This document shows, one piece after another, positions 46,450 to 58,406 of a stretch of 64,000 nucleotides of DNA. The DNA is from Bolinopsis microptera (taxonomy: Eukaryota > Ctenophora > Tentaculata > Lobata > Bolinopsidae): NCBI RefSeq assembly GCF_026151205.1, contig NC_087084.1, positions 2,084,312 through 2,148,311 of the forward strand, in the 5' to 3' direction. The notes under the pieces are model-generated. The model ran no database searches. It was given only the letters and a program-made list of their open reading frames with translations, and was not told the origin of the DNA. The translations under genes and the position numbers were made by a program. Position 1 is the stretch's first letter, and the number at the start of each line of letters is the position of its first letter.

Positions 46450-47560
46450 GTGTGATTCAGTCGAAAATATACCTCAATCCCTACCAATTTAAGGAGTGTT
46501 TTAAACGCTCCACAGGGACTTTCAATTCACCGCCACCTGCTTTGAGGGACGGTAAAGTTATAAATTTCAGTGCAGAATTACGGTGTCCTGCCTATTTAAG
46601 CTCAAAAAAGCTCTTCCTATTTACACCCGGAGGCGCCATATAGAGAATTTCCTTGGATAGCTGTCAGTGACGTCACGAGATATGGGATTGAGCGCGTTTA
46701 CTGGTGGATATATAGCGCGTGACATTGAGCTATCATGCAGACCCGATTACGCACCATATAAGGCGTAATTAAAACTGCATCTAGCACGTGATATTTGAAA
46801 AAGCTAATACACATCCATATAAGGCGTAATTAAGAGCTTGGGTGCGGGAGTTGCAGGGAGTTGTAATAGCGTGAAATGGGTGGTAATTCGATGATTAGGG
46901 GTACACACAAGTAAAAATGTTTTTTTAAATGTGGTAAAAAAGCTAACTCTGGTTTAAGAAAAAGATGTGTGGGGACGCCGTACAGATGGCAGTGCACTGA
47001 TTTGTTGTTCAAATGGTTAGAACAAAGATTTGTCCGAACCGGCTGAAATCGTTTTTACGTTGAAAACTGTCTCGATTACCTTGTTACCTAGCTAGTAACT
47101 TGGTATGAAGAGAGAGTGCAAACCAGACGAAAGAAAGGGACGAAGTCTCGGGGATCGGGGATGCGCCTACAATGGGATGAATATATAGAGGGCCTAGGTT
47201 TGCTCCCCGATCGGCAGTCCAAAAACACATTTTCTGAAATTTCTAATTTTCAAACTTTTCATCAGCCCTACGAACACACTGTGGAATGATAAAAAAAATG
47301 CGAGCGTGCTGAATTTCACTTACAAGCATTTAAAGAAAAAATTCTTTTTAAATGATCATTTTTGTATAATTTCCGACTTGTATCTCAAAATAAGGGGTTT
47401 TATTCGCAAAACCTTCCGAAAACAATTAACGACACTGTTCGACAAACTGGCGCTTTTGATGCATAAACACATTTTTCCATTAAAAATTTATCTTCGCCGC
47501 GTTCGCCTATAAAAATTTCAAAAATATATAAAGACTTTTATTGTTCAAAATGAAACTTCA
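46450..47560. repeat. Repeated A block, copy 3
   Basis: Same orientation as 61255-62345. It differs by scattered added bases (for example extra A runs near 46610, 46920 and 47290), including within the 77-codon ORF. It joins directly to secreted-protein intron sequence near 47610, a junction not found in the sister cassettes. Confidence 0.65.
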
Positions 47561-47678
47561 TGAGTGCAACAAACAAACAATATGTCAAATCTCATAACCA
47601 ATAAAAACAATCAAATTGGATAAAAATCTTGTGTTAATTTTACAGTTAATTAAATTAAATTAAATTTTTTATTTTCAG

Positions 47679-48216
47679 AAGCATGTTCGGACAGCACCTT
47701 AGTAGATTGTGCGGAAGGACAAGTGTGCATTTCAACTCCGGTGGGATTCTCAGCTCTGGTCAGTGTAAATGACAAAACAGTAGAGAGCAGCACAGTTACG
47801 TTTACGTACAGTGCTTGCAGTGGGGATGCTAAAGTGGACTGCGCAAAAATCGGAGACAAAATCTTCAAAATGTACAACGGCACGGATTTTACCAACACAG
47901 TTTGGTAAAATGAGTGACTTTTGGAAAGCCAACATGGAAGAATGGGGGGAAAAAATGAATGAGCTGGGCGCACAAATGGAAAAAAAAATATGGAAAACAG
48001 CGTTTAGTGGTTTTGGGTCAATCTTTGGTGACAATTGGATAAATAATTTCGTTAAAAGAGACGAAGATGCAAACCTTGCCCACAAAAATATGCCGTTCAA
48101 CCTGCCGTCAAAGCAAAGACCTGCAGACGAAGAGGAAAACGGCAGTTCAACCGCCAGCCTCAAATCACTTTCACTGATTCTCGGGATTCAAAGAGTCAAC
48201 GATCGAAAGAACCTAA
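47679..48216 (+). pseudogene. Small secreted Cys protein, copy 4, exon 2 only and frameshifted
   Basis: The acceptor TTTTCAG and the first part of exon 2 (ACSDSTLVDC through YNGTDF) are intact. Extra bases near 47893 (ACCAACACAG) and 47920 then break the frame, and more indels follow to the TAA at 48214. Exon 1 and signal peptide are absent. Differences from copy 3 are mostly inserted bases. Confidence 0.75.
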
Positions 48217-49600
48217 TCAAAAAAACGAAACTAAACTCACGTACGCAAAAGTGAAGAGGGCCCGTGACCCTCAGCCCACATGGAATAAATGTTAAAAAAA
48301 ATGTAGAATTATATCTTTTATTTGTTTTAGAAAGATCACTAATGATAGCAAATTTTAGCATGTTATAGTAATAATCAGTTTAGTTAGGATTAACATAATA
48401 CTTTATTTTAAGATGTGAATACTTTAACTTGGTAAGTGGTTTTAGTTTTTTTATTTATTGAAATGAATAAACAGTAATTTTAAAATATTTCATTTATTTT
48501 TTTCCAACCAAACGTGCCTTATTCTTGCTTTTACATTAGTAATATATCATAAGGATAAATAGGGGAAGAAAGAAGAAAAGGAGGACGATCAGGAATTAAA
48601 AAAGGGGGACTGAAAGAAGGAAGAGGCAGTAGGAGAAAGTATACTGTAAAGAGTAACACAAACAGGAGCATGGAGAAGCGAAGAGAAGAAGAAGAAACGA
48701 GGAGAGGGACTTTTTAACGTAGGAGAACTCAGCACTGTCGAGTACGAGGACTATAAGACGGTGATCAACTATTTAGAGGGTTTCCACTATAGGGAGACTA
48801 AAGTAACCGGTATAGTGTGGATTCTGTACATCTGTAGGTTCTAAACGTACTGGACAATATTTTCTTAAAGATGATCTATCGAGCAAAGACAAATGGAACC
48901 ACAATTTGGGGTCGGTTTTAACGTAAATCCATTATCAGAGCAGTTATAAATACAAGCGCAATAAATTTTCATAAATAATATTATAAAAATTAAATATATT
49001 CGTCCGCAATCTTTGCTGCATGCATAATTAAACGTAAAATTCCCATATTTCCATGAAGTTGTATTGGGATAACAGAGGGCCTTTTCTGTCAATAGATTTT
49101 GATTGTTACATTGAATACATTTAAAATGAACTAAATCGAATAAATAACCACTATTTTGAATTCAATTTTGATCTTTTGCGGCCACTGATATGCCATCAAA
49201 GGACTGCTTATCTATTAAATCGACTTTTAAAACGTCAAAATAGAAACAAACAAATTTAGATCAACATCAGAGTGAGTGATTTAGTAATAATCTAACAATC
49301 TCCACTTTAAATTTTCATTACGTAGATCTTTTAATTAATTCTAGAACTACCACTGAATCTATTAAAAACAGCATTGATTACAATGGTATAAATGCCAAAA
49401 TAGCTGTAAACAATAACTGATTAAACCTTCGGAGCTGACTCAGCGTACAATAGGTCAATACCAGAATAAACGCTAACACTATCCTCAAAAAAGAATACGA
49501 GCTCGTCGTAACCCACAAAGCTACAAAGTTGAGGCTTTTTATTTCCCGAGACATTTTATACTGAATATTTGTAAAAGTGACTCACATTTACACAGTAGAA
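48217..49600. other. Cassette spacer, noisy copy
   Basis: Corresponds to 56909-58240 of the sister cassette with many small insertions. The 72-codon ORF is broken here. No gene. Confidence 0.55.
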
Positions 49601-49659
49601 ATGATGACGTCCAACAGTTGTAAAAATGAAGTCACGGTTGTATTAGATGAGTCACACTA

Positions 49660-50418
49660 CACAGGAAATGGATCCTGCCCCTGCATCAACGCGTGGAAAG
49701 CTCTTTGTCTGGCGACGTAAACCCACTTGTTCGCTCGAATATCCAACTTCTCCACAGTTTGCAAGGTGAGGATCCAGAATAACCTAATAAATGATTGGAA
49801 TAAATACCCTGGAATAAATACTTTATCTGGAGATTATGACGTTGGCAATTATTGGGATTGAAGAGTTAGCAAAATTTTTTTTTTCCTCAGGATTAAGCAA
49901 AATCATTTTTATTCTTAAAATATCCCACTAATTTTGAGACGATCAGATAAATCTATATTTCCCGCCCACCGAGAAGAGGTCCTCTAGTAAGAACTAACTG
50001 CGACAATCAAACACCACTCTTGAGTGTCCCATCTCGCAACTGGCGGCTCCCACTTACCAGCACGAGGGTCACCGTACCTGAGTAGTTTTAATGAAGAGGG
50101 AAGAAGGGAGGAGGGAGGGAGGGAGGGAAGGAGGGAGGGAGGAGGGAGGGGGTAGGGAGGGCGGGAGGAGGGAGGGAGGGAGGGAGGAGGGGAGGAGGTA
50201 GGGAGGAGGGAGGGTGGGGGGGAGGGAAGGGGGGAGGGAGGGAGGGAGGGGAGGGAGGCCGGAGGGAGGGAGGGGAGGGGGGAGGAGGGAGGGAGGGGGA
50301 GAGGGAGTGGAGGGCGGGAGGAGTATATATACCATATCACGTACAGAGGTCGTGTACCATCTATCCTCCTACAAGCATAGATACCATTGTTGCGTGATGT
50401 AACCCCAATCCGCATACC
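49660..50418 (-). pseudogene. Orphan kelch 3' exons, copy 4, degenerate
   Basis: The three exons are recognisable near 50418-50330, 50082-49965 and 49790-49665. All carry frame-breaking indels and altered splice junctions. The intervening GGGA tract (50098-50325) is shorter and much more irregular than in the other copies. Confidence 0.65.
50098..50325. repeat. Degenerate (GGGA)n tract
   Basis: About 230 bp of purine repeat with frequent GGGGA, GGA and C/T interruptions, at the kelch-intron position. Confidence 0.85.
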
Positions 50419-50778
50419 TGAAATAAAGATCCATATTATGATTATTATTCTAAAACTTCGTTATTACTTACGTTATGGTGAACAGCTGTTTAAATTGTTT
50501 TAACATTTTAAGAAGCGAATAAGGTTTTAGTGTGGGTGCATTGGAACCATTAGATAGCCGAAGCCGATAACAAAGATTTCACGTTTTAGTTGGTTTATAA
50601 AAAAACTAAATACTATCCATCCAACAATACAAAAAATAAACTAAGTATATTATACTAACAAAAAATATTAACTGGTATAGAAACACAACGATAATGGTTA
50701 AATCCTAACCACTCACGAGGAGGTATAACAAGACCAAACTAAGAAACTAATTATAATCTTTATTTTACAGACTTAAAC

Positions 50779-52026
50779 TGTCTTGGGGGTGGGTCTTGGG
50801 GTCCTTGGTCGTTGCAGGTTAAACAAAACCAAAAATGTTCCTTTCCAGTAAAATCACATCACTGAAATTATCGCAACCCAATTTTATCAATCACAGGGAC
50901 CCTCCTCAAAGGCGAATACATAGGAATGTCCGTAACCTCCTTGCCTTCTGCCTTTCCTTCTTCCTGCTGAGTTATCCTCCGTTATAAAGCCAGAATCGAG
51001 AGCTCTTCTTATCTTCTCCGAGTCATTCGGGCTCACTCATAATGCAGAACATTCGAGAGAAAGAAACAGCGGCATCATCCCACCGGGTGACATCTCACAA
51101 AAAAGTGCACTAAACCTCCCCGTTTTTTAAAATTTATCCCCCTGAACCTCCTCCACGCACTCCACCACTCTCGCCAGATTCGGCAGCCCATTTGTCCAGC
51201 TACAAAAGCCCATGCTGCGATCTTCCCTTTCCCTTTTCGCGTCCTCCCCTGCCCATGCCTTTTCCCTCCCGCACTTATGGGACCGGCAAATAACTTGAAG
51301 ACACCCTTCCTCCCTAGTAAACAACGTATCCAAGGGATGAAGGACCACAGAGAAGCGTCAGGGTAAGCAAACCCGGTGTTGGAAATACCAGATAATACCA
51401 AAGTCCCTGTGCCATTCTCCTACTCCTTCTGTCTATCACCCCCCCTCCTAGCAGCGGCTCCTTCATCAGCCACTTGCAGTGGTAGTGGTACACTCTTCTC
51501 CTCCGAGAGTTTTTTCACCTAGCCAGTGGCTCATACCCCGCACTTCTCACACCTGCCAACACAAACACCATCATCATAACAACAACACCAACAAGTGACT
51601 AAAACAGTAAACTCAAGTGTGAGGGGGTAAATTTAACCCTTGTGCGGGGGAGAGATAGTAAAATCCCACCTTTCGTTAACGATTGTCGACTACGGAAGGC
51701 AACATATTTATGAGAAATCAGTCATTTTATATTAACCTGCATATCATTCCAGTAACAGCATCCCCAGGGTATTCCCAAAAAAAACCATCCTTGGCATTCT
51801 GCCAAAAGCGTCAGGAAATGCCCATAATAAAACCCCACCACCCAAAAAATACCGCTCTAATAAGGACATCTGTTCTCTGTAGTAAACACCCGAGAGTTAT
51901 TTGTCCACCTCGGAGGGAGCCAGGAAGGTTCCTCAGTAGTGTAGCCGTGATGTGGTATTCGTGGAGGTTGGAGGAGTTGGGTGAAGTCTGTTGTGGGGTG
52001 AATTTGTGTTCTCCTGCAGTGGCCAA
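50779..52026 (-). pseudogene. Phytanoyl-CoA dioxygenase-like gene, copy 4, degenerate
   Basis: Exon 1 (about 52026-51737) and exon 2 (about 51560-50779) align throughout with copy 3. The start codon is destroyed by an added base (GGCCAATGAC replaces GGCATGAC). Dozens of one- to ten-base insertions break the frame. Substitutions are few, for example around the retained CCGGGTGACATCTC block at 51080. No protein can be read from it. The pattern suggests sequence error at least as much as evolution. Confidence 0.75.
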
Positions 52027-52129
52027 TGACTCTAACACACACACTCTACGTACTGTTTTTCAACAAATATATCCGATAGAGTAGTGGAGCTAATAATAAA
52101 GTTATGGTGATTCAAAAGTATGGTAGTAT

Positions 52130-53880
52130 TACAAATCAAATCAGACTAAAAAAAAGATATTATAGAGAAAATTATATCATGTTTATTAATATTGTAATAG
52201 TTTTATTTATTATTAATACGGTCCTAGTACAGGGAGTACTTAGTACACGGGACAATGATAGCATATAGAAGGAGTGATTTAACTTAACAAACACGCTCCC
52301 CCCCCCTCACACAGGCGTGACTTTCAACTTCGCCGCCGCCCCCATCTTGAGTGATGGTAAGTTATAGATATTCCTCCAGCTGCAGAAAGTAGCGGGGTCC
52401 TGCCTATTTTATAAAAGTCAAATACTATACGGCTCTTTTCCTTCCATTCCTTCTATTGTCTACCTTCCCTAGTTTACACAACCACACCAACCCACGTACA
52501 ACCCGGAGGCCGCCATATAAGAATTTCCTTGGATATAGCCTGTCCACGTGACAGTCACGAGATATCGATTTTGAGCGCGTTTTAATAGCCCACCTACCTG
52601 GGTTGGGATTATAGCGCGTAGACAAGGAAGCTATCCATGCAGCGAACCCCATTACGTATTTATTGTACACAAGTGAGATGTTCGCACCATATTAGGGATG
52701 CCGCAGTTGCGAAACCGGGGGGCTCGAGTAGGACGTTAAAGCTGCATCTAGCACGTGATATTTGCAAAGCTAATTACACACATCCATATAAGGCGTAATT
52801 ACAGAGCTATGGAGTTGCCAGTGGAGTTTGCCGGAGTTATGTAATTATAAGCGTCACATCTGAAATTGCAATATGGGTGGAGTAAAATTCGCTGATAGCG
52901 AACATACCAGTCAATGTTTCGTTCACTACTGTAGACATTTGGTAACAAGCTAACTCCAAAACTCTGGGTTTAAGAAACCGTGTGTGAGGACGCGGCCAGG
53001 AATGGCAGTGCACTGCTTTGTTGTTAAACGATGGTTAGAAACAAACCAGATTTTGTTCCGAATCCGGCTGAAATCGTTGTTCCGTTAAAACTAACCCTGT
53101 CTCGATAATCCCCCCTACCCTTGTTACCTATTGACCGGAGGGGAGGGTGATGTCTGCTGGGGGGGGGGGTGCTGCTAGTAATCTTGGTATGAAGAGAGAG
53201 TGCAAACCAGAACCAAGTAAACGCCTCTCGGGATTGGGGAATGCAAGCCTTCAATGGGCAATGATAATAAAAAGAGGGAGGAGAGGGAGGAGGGCCCTAG
53301 GTCTCCCCAGATTCGGCGGCAGTCCAAGAAAACACATTTTTCCTTCCCTGAAAATTTCTAATGAGATACAAAAAACTTTTCACTCAAATCATCAGTCCAC
53401 CGAACACACAGCTGGGAACTGATGAAAGGAAGCGAGCGTGCTGACTCACTCTACCAGACAGAGACATTTAAACAAAGCAAATTCTTTAAATGCAAACACT
53501 TTGTCTCATTTAATTTCTATCCTTTGCTTTTCCGCGACTTGATATCCAAAATCTCAAAGTTAAGGTTTTAATTAATTTCAAAAATTTAATAAATATTTCT
53601 AAATTAAAAATTTAACTAAATATTTAATATATAATAAAATTATTCCCTAACCTTTCCGTAACAAATTAACGACAAACTGTGCGACAAACATGGCGCTTTT
53701 TTGGATCCCGATATTGATGCATAAACACCAATTTTTCTTCCATTAAGAAATTATATCTTCGCCGCCGGCGATTCGGCCCGTATAAAAATTTCTTTCAAAA
53801 ATATATAAAGACTTTTATTGTTCAAAATGAAACAGGGGAATCATAACTTCATGAGTGCAACAATATGTCAAATCTCATAA
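52130..53880. repeat. Repeated A block, copy 4, noisy and expanded
   Basis: Matches 61020-62340 but is about 400 bp longer through numerous small insertions and a few longer ones (for example near 52640-52730 and 53560-53640). CACGTGATATTTGCAAAGC and CATATAAGGCGTAATT are retained. Confidence 0.65.
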
Positions 53881-54159
53881 CCAATAAAAACAATCAAAGA
53901 CAATCAAAACACTAAAGAAATTCACTAAAAAGGAGGAACGTGTAGCAGTGCATCCGGAAAGAGTTGACACGTTTTTGGAGAGAGAGCTGGTCCAAAACCT
54001 GAAATATTTAAATTTAATTATAGAGTGTATTTAAGAATATTTCTATTGTCCAAGAGTTGTGTTTCAAATACATAACAGTTGATAGTAATAAACTGAATGT
54101 GACGACGCTTTACCAAACTTTTCAGTCCTTCATAAATTCCAATAAATTTTGTAAAATTC

Positions 54160-54312
54160 TCAATAATTTGTATAACCTTGGGACGTTTCAGGAGTAATGG
54201 AGACAATGTACTCAGTATTAGACTTTACAGCCTGACCGGCAATAACAGCGTCAACGTCAGAAACATTCTTTTTGAATATCGACAATCCTGTCTCTTTCCT
54301 CTTGCAGTCAAC
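54160..54312 (-). CDS. Candidate terminal exon with fibronectin III-like end, copy 1
   Basis: After an acceptor ATGCAG, a 153-bp stretch is open and ends TGA at 54162-54160. It reads VDCKRKETGLSIFKK, NVSDVDAVIAGQAVK, then SNTEYIVSITPETSQGY. The second half resembles the last two strands of a fibronectin type III domain (the NTEY.V.V pattern). The copy at 62633-62785 encodes the same 50 residues; at least one base difference between them is silent (TCC/TCT for Ser). No upstream exon could be joined with confidence. Confidence 0.4.
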   Translation of the reverse strand, partial: VDCKRKETGLSIFKKNVSDVDAVIAGQAVKSNTEYIVSITPETSQGYTNY

Positions 54313-56014
54313 CTGCATGTGAAATTATAAGCATGACGCATATCATCATTGCAATGTTGACCAGTTAATGTTATAATACGTACGTGTAAACGAGCCTGAC
54401 AAAATCGCTCGAGATCGAGTTTACATTACCTGGCCGGGACCTCAGGCTATTTTATGTTCATAATCATAATAGAGATTCGGCGGAATGACAGGCTGAGCGC
54501 GGCCCAGTAAGGCTGAGCGCGGCCCAGTAAGAGTTTACACCGCGGTCTGTGAAACTTGGAAAGATTGCGAAATATTATACTAAAAACGTAAGCGTTTTTA
54601 TAAAATATTTTGGGAAAGAAACATGGGTTTGGTAAATTGGGCTGCTGTAAATCATGATTTTATTGTTACAAATATTACATCTACCTCTCGTTTGTTGTTA
54701 TACGGTTATTGTTTCTGATTCACTGTTTTTTGTTTGTTAAATATTTCACTGTTTAAATTAAGGTTTGTGTTTCACTTTTTGCCAATGATATAACTGTATA
54801 TAAAGCCTATTTTTAAAAGTTTAGACTTCCGTAGGGTTTGAAAAGCCACTATCTTGTAGAATTTGAAGTTCTAACATCTGAAACATACGATTAAAAAATA
54901 AAAATTTGTATCCTTAAGAGCAAAGACTCAGAGCAGAGAAACCTTCATTTAAGTTAATCACGTTTACTTTTAGTACGGACGTGCCTCAAGAATTACTACT
55001 TTTTCCTGATTCTATAAAAAATTAGACTATTTTTTATAGTAAAATCAACATTCATGACCCGATGCACGTGCTTTCTTTGTAATTCTACTATTAGTAGTAC
55101 TACAGGATATGAAAGATTTAAGGATTAAAGGGTTGATACACTTGAAACACAAGGATATGTTTTTAAATATAGGTTGCATTTCAAAAACTACAGGACATTT
55201 GAAATAGCTATTTTGATAGTTAATAAAAATTAAGTACTTTTGACGAGCTGTAATCTCTGTTAGAGTAGCCTATCAGACCAGAACCATTCAGTCTGTACTT
55301 AGCCGGCGTGTGATCGTATTGTATTTTACACTGGCAGCAGCCAGCAACATGAAATTACTAACATATTACACAGCGTCGAGCCTTCTAGTTCATAATTATG
55401 GCAGTCTCATGTTACTAATCTTTTGTGTCTTCAGGCTCATGTATATCATGTGACTACTTTAAATATAATATGTATCATATATTAACATCACAGAGGGAGC
55501 TAGAGAAAACTTAGCAAGTTTGCTCAAACTCATAACTTTGTTAATATAAAGCGACTTACAAAGCTTCTTTGTATAACAAGTCTGCACTAATTACTAATTT
55601 TATTTGTGGTTAACTTGGAGCTAAGATTAGAGCTCATTCAGATCATGTTGGAGCATTATGTTAACTTTTTGTGGTCAGTTTATGCGTGTTTAGGTAAAAG
55701 CAGATATTTATCGCATCTGCGGAAAAATTAAGATCGAGGTCTTTGGTCTTACTCTTATCAGTGACACCTGTTTATCTGATCGCAGGATTTTTATGGGACA
55801 TATGTTGCATGAACTACAATTTTACAAGTACAAGTCAAATCTAACTACAGGTGTTAAAATTACATTTCTCTATAATATGTATATGCTATTCTTTATAGTT
55901 ATTACTACTAAGTTATGGTTACCATAGTTATTATAATAACTTATATCATAGGTTGATTTTTAGATAAGATAACAACTCTCACAACTAATTCAAATAGCAT
56001 AGTAAGACCTCACC
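54313..56014. other. D block and upstream region of secreted-protein copy 3
   Basis: 54313-54575 matches 62786-63055, including a perfect tandem of about 20 bp (GGCTGAGCGCGGCCCAGTAA twice) near 54490-54530. 54580-55500 is unique AT-rich DNA without a recognised gene. 55540-56014 matches the reverse complement of 21309-21790 and is the likely promoter region. Confidence 0.55.
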
Positions 56015-56908
56015 ATGAGAGGAGTCCTAGTTCTACTCCTGATCTTCCTCTGCCACCACCAGACTGACGCAGTCAAGTGTAACGACGGCTGTGCTACTTT
56101 TTCAGACGTGGTTAAACAGGATGGCTCTTCTCAAAAACTTCCTGATGGACTTAGTGAGTATAGTTTAGGGTTTTTTTTGTTTGTTTGTTCAGGGAGCAGG
56201 AATGCCACATACTTCATAGGTCCAGGAGTTCTGAACTTTTAGGCAAAGTGCTAGGTTATGTGGTACAACCTAGTCAATGAGATTTTGGGTTTTCAAATTT
56301 GATAAAAATCTTGTGTTAATTTCACAGTTAATTAAATTTAATTAAATTTTTCATTCTCAGAAGCATGTTCGGACAGCACCTTAGTAGATTGTGCGGAAGG
56401 CCAAGTGTGCATTTCAACTCCGGTGGGATTCTCAGCTCTTGTCAGTGTAAATGACAAAACGGTAGAGAGCAGCGCAGTTACGTTTACGTACAGTGCTTGC
56501 AGTGGGGATGCTAAAGTGGACTGCGCAAAAATCGGAGACAAAATCTTCAAAATGTACAACGGCACGGATTTTACAACACAGTTTGGTAAAATGAGTGACT
56601 TTGGAAAGCAAATGGAAGAATGGAGGGTAAAAATGAATGAGCTGGGTGCACAAATGGAAAAAAATATGAAAACAGCGTTTAGTGGTTTTGGGTCAATCTT
56701 TGGTTACAATTGGATAAATAATTTCGTTAAAAGAGACGAAGATGCTCCCAAACCAGCAGCTATAGAACCTGCCGACAAAAATGCCGCTAAACCTGCCGTC
56801 AAAGCTAAACCTGTAGACGAAGAGGAAAACGGTGGTTCATCCGCCAGCCTCAAATCACATTCACTGATTCTCGGAGATTGCAAAGAGTCAACGATCGAAA
56901 GAACCTAA
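56015..56908 (+). CDS. Small secreted Cys-containing protein, copy 3, intact
   Basis: Join 56015-56153 and 56361-56908 (228 aa). Donor GTGAGTATAG, acceptor TTCTCAG, phase 1. Signal peptide, Cys positions and C-terminal SLILGDCKESTIERT agree with copy 2. Substitutions are scattered, for example EWRVKM for EWGEKM, IFGYNW for IFGDNW and ENGGSSAS for ENGSSTAS. The protein should enter the secretory pathway; a Lys-Arg pair (NNFVKRDEDA) before the Ala/Pro/Lys tail could be a processing site. No homologous family was recognised. An AATAAA about 65 bp after the stop, in ATGAAATAAATG, is a likely polyadenylation signal. Two complete and three broken copies in one window show rapid turnover. Confidence 0.82.
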
Positions 56909-58406
56909 TCATAGAAACGAAACTAAACTCACGTACGCAAAAGTGAAGAGGCAGTGACCCTCAGCCCACATGAAATAAATGTTAAAAGAATGTAGAACAT
57001 ATCTTTTATAGTTTTAGAAAGATCACTAATGATAGCAAATTTGAGCATGGTTAATAGTAATAATCAGTTTATTAGGATTAATATAATAATTTATTTTAAG
57101 AATGTGATACTTTAACTTGGTAAGTGGTTTTAGTTTTTTTATTTTATTTGAAATGAATAAACAGTAATTTTAGATATTTCATTTATTTTTTTCCAACCAA
57201 AAGTGCCTTATTCTTGCTTTTACATTAGTAATATATCATAAGGATAAAAGGAGGGGAAGAAAGAAGAAAAGGAGGACGATCAGGAATATAAAAATAGGGG
57301 GACTGAATGAAGAAGGAGAGAGGAAGTAGGAGAGTATACTGTAAAAGGAGTAACACTAACAGGAGCAGTGGAGAGCGAAGAGAAGAAGAAGAAACGAGGA
57401 GAAGGACGTTTAAGTAGGGAGAACTCAGAACTGAGTACGAGGAACTATAAGACGGGTGTTAACTTATTTAGAGGGTTCCACTATAGGAGACTAAAGTGAC
57501 CGGGTAGTAGTTGTGATTCTGTACTTCTGTACGTTCTTAACGTACTGGACATAATTTTCTTAAAGATGATCTATAGCAAAGACAAATGGAAACAACAATT
57601 TTGGGTTCGATTTTAACGTTAATTCCATTATCATGCAGTTATAATACATCGCAATAAATTTTCATAAATAATAGTAAAAAATTAAATATATCGTCCGCAA
57701 TTTGCTGCATGCATAAGTATAACTTAATAATTCCCGTAATTCCATGAAGTTGTATTGGGATTTATGGCCTTTTCTGTCAATAGATTTTGATTGTTAACTT
57801 GATACATTTAAAATGAACTAATCGAATAAATCAACCAATATTTTGAATTCAATTTTGATCATATGCGGCATGATATGCCAATCAAAGGACTGCTTATCAA
57901 TAAAATCTACTCTTAAAACTTCAAAATATAAAACAGATCAAAATTTAGATCAACATAGAGTGATTGGATTTAGTAATAATCTAACAATCTAACTTTAAAT
58001 TTTCAATTACGTAGAATCTTTTAATTAATTCTATAACTACCACTGAACTATTAAAAACAGCATTGATTACAGATGGTATAATGCCAATATAGCTGTAAAC
58101 AATAACTGATAAACCTTCGGAGCTGACTCGTACAATAGTCATTTCCAAATAACGTCTTATCACTATCCTCAAAAAGAATACGATCTCGTCGTAAACCACA
58201 AAGCTAAAAAGTTGAGGCTTTTTATTTCCCGAGACATTTCATGACGTAATAGTTGTATAAATTACGTCATAGTTGTATAAATGACGTCACAAATTACAGC
58301 TGGGAAATGACGTCACAGTTGTATAAATGACGTCACATTACATCAGGGGAAATGATGACGTCACAGTTGTATAAATGACGTCACGGTTGTATTAGATGAC
58401 GTTACA
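56909..58406. other. Cassette spacer with small ORF and TGACGTCA array, copy 3
   Basis: Includes a GA-rich stretch (57285-57430), the 72-codon minus ORF 57981-58199 identical in translation to copy 2, and about 58240-58400 with five perfect TGACGTCA palindromes plus decayed ones. No confident gene. Confidence 0.6.
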
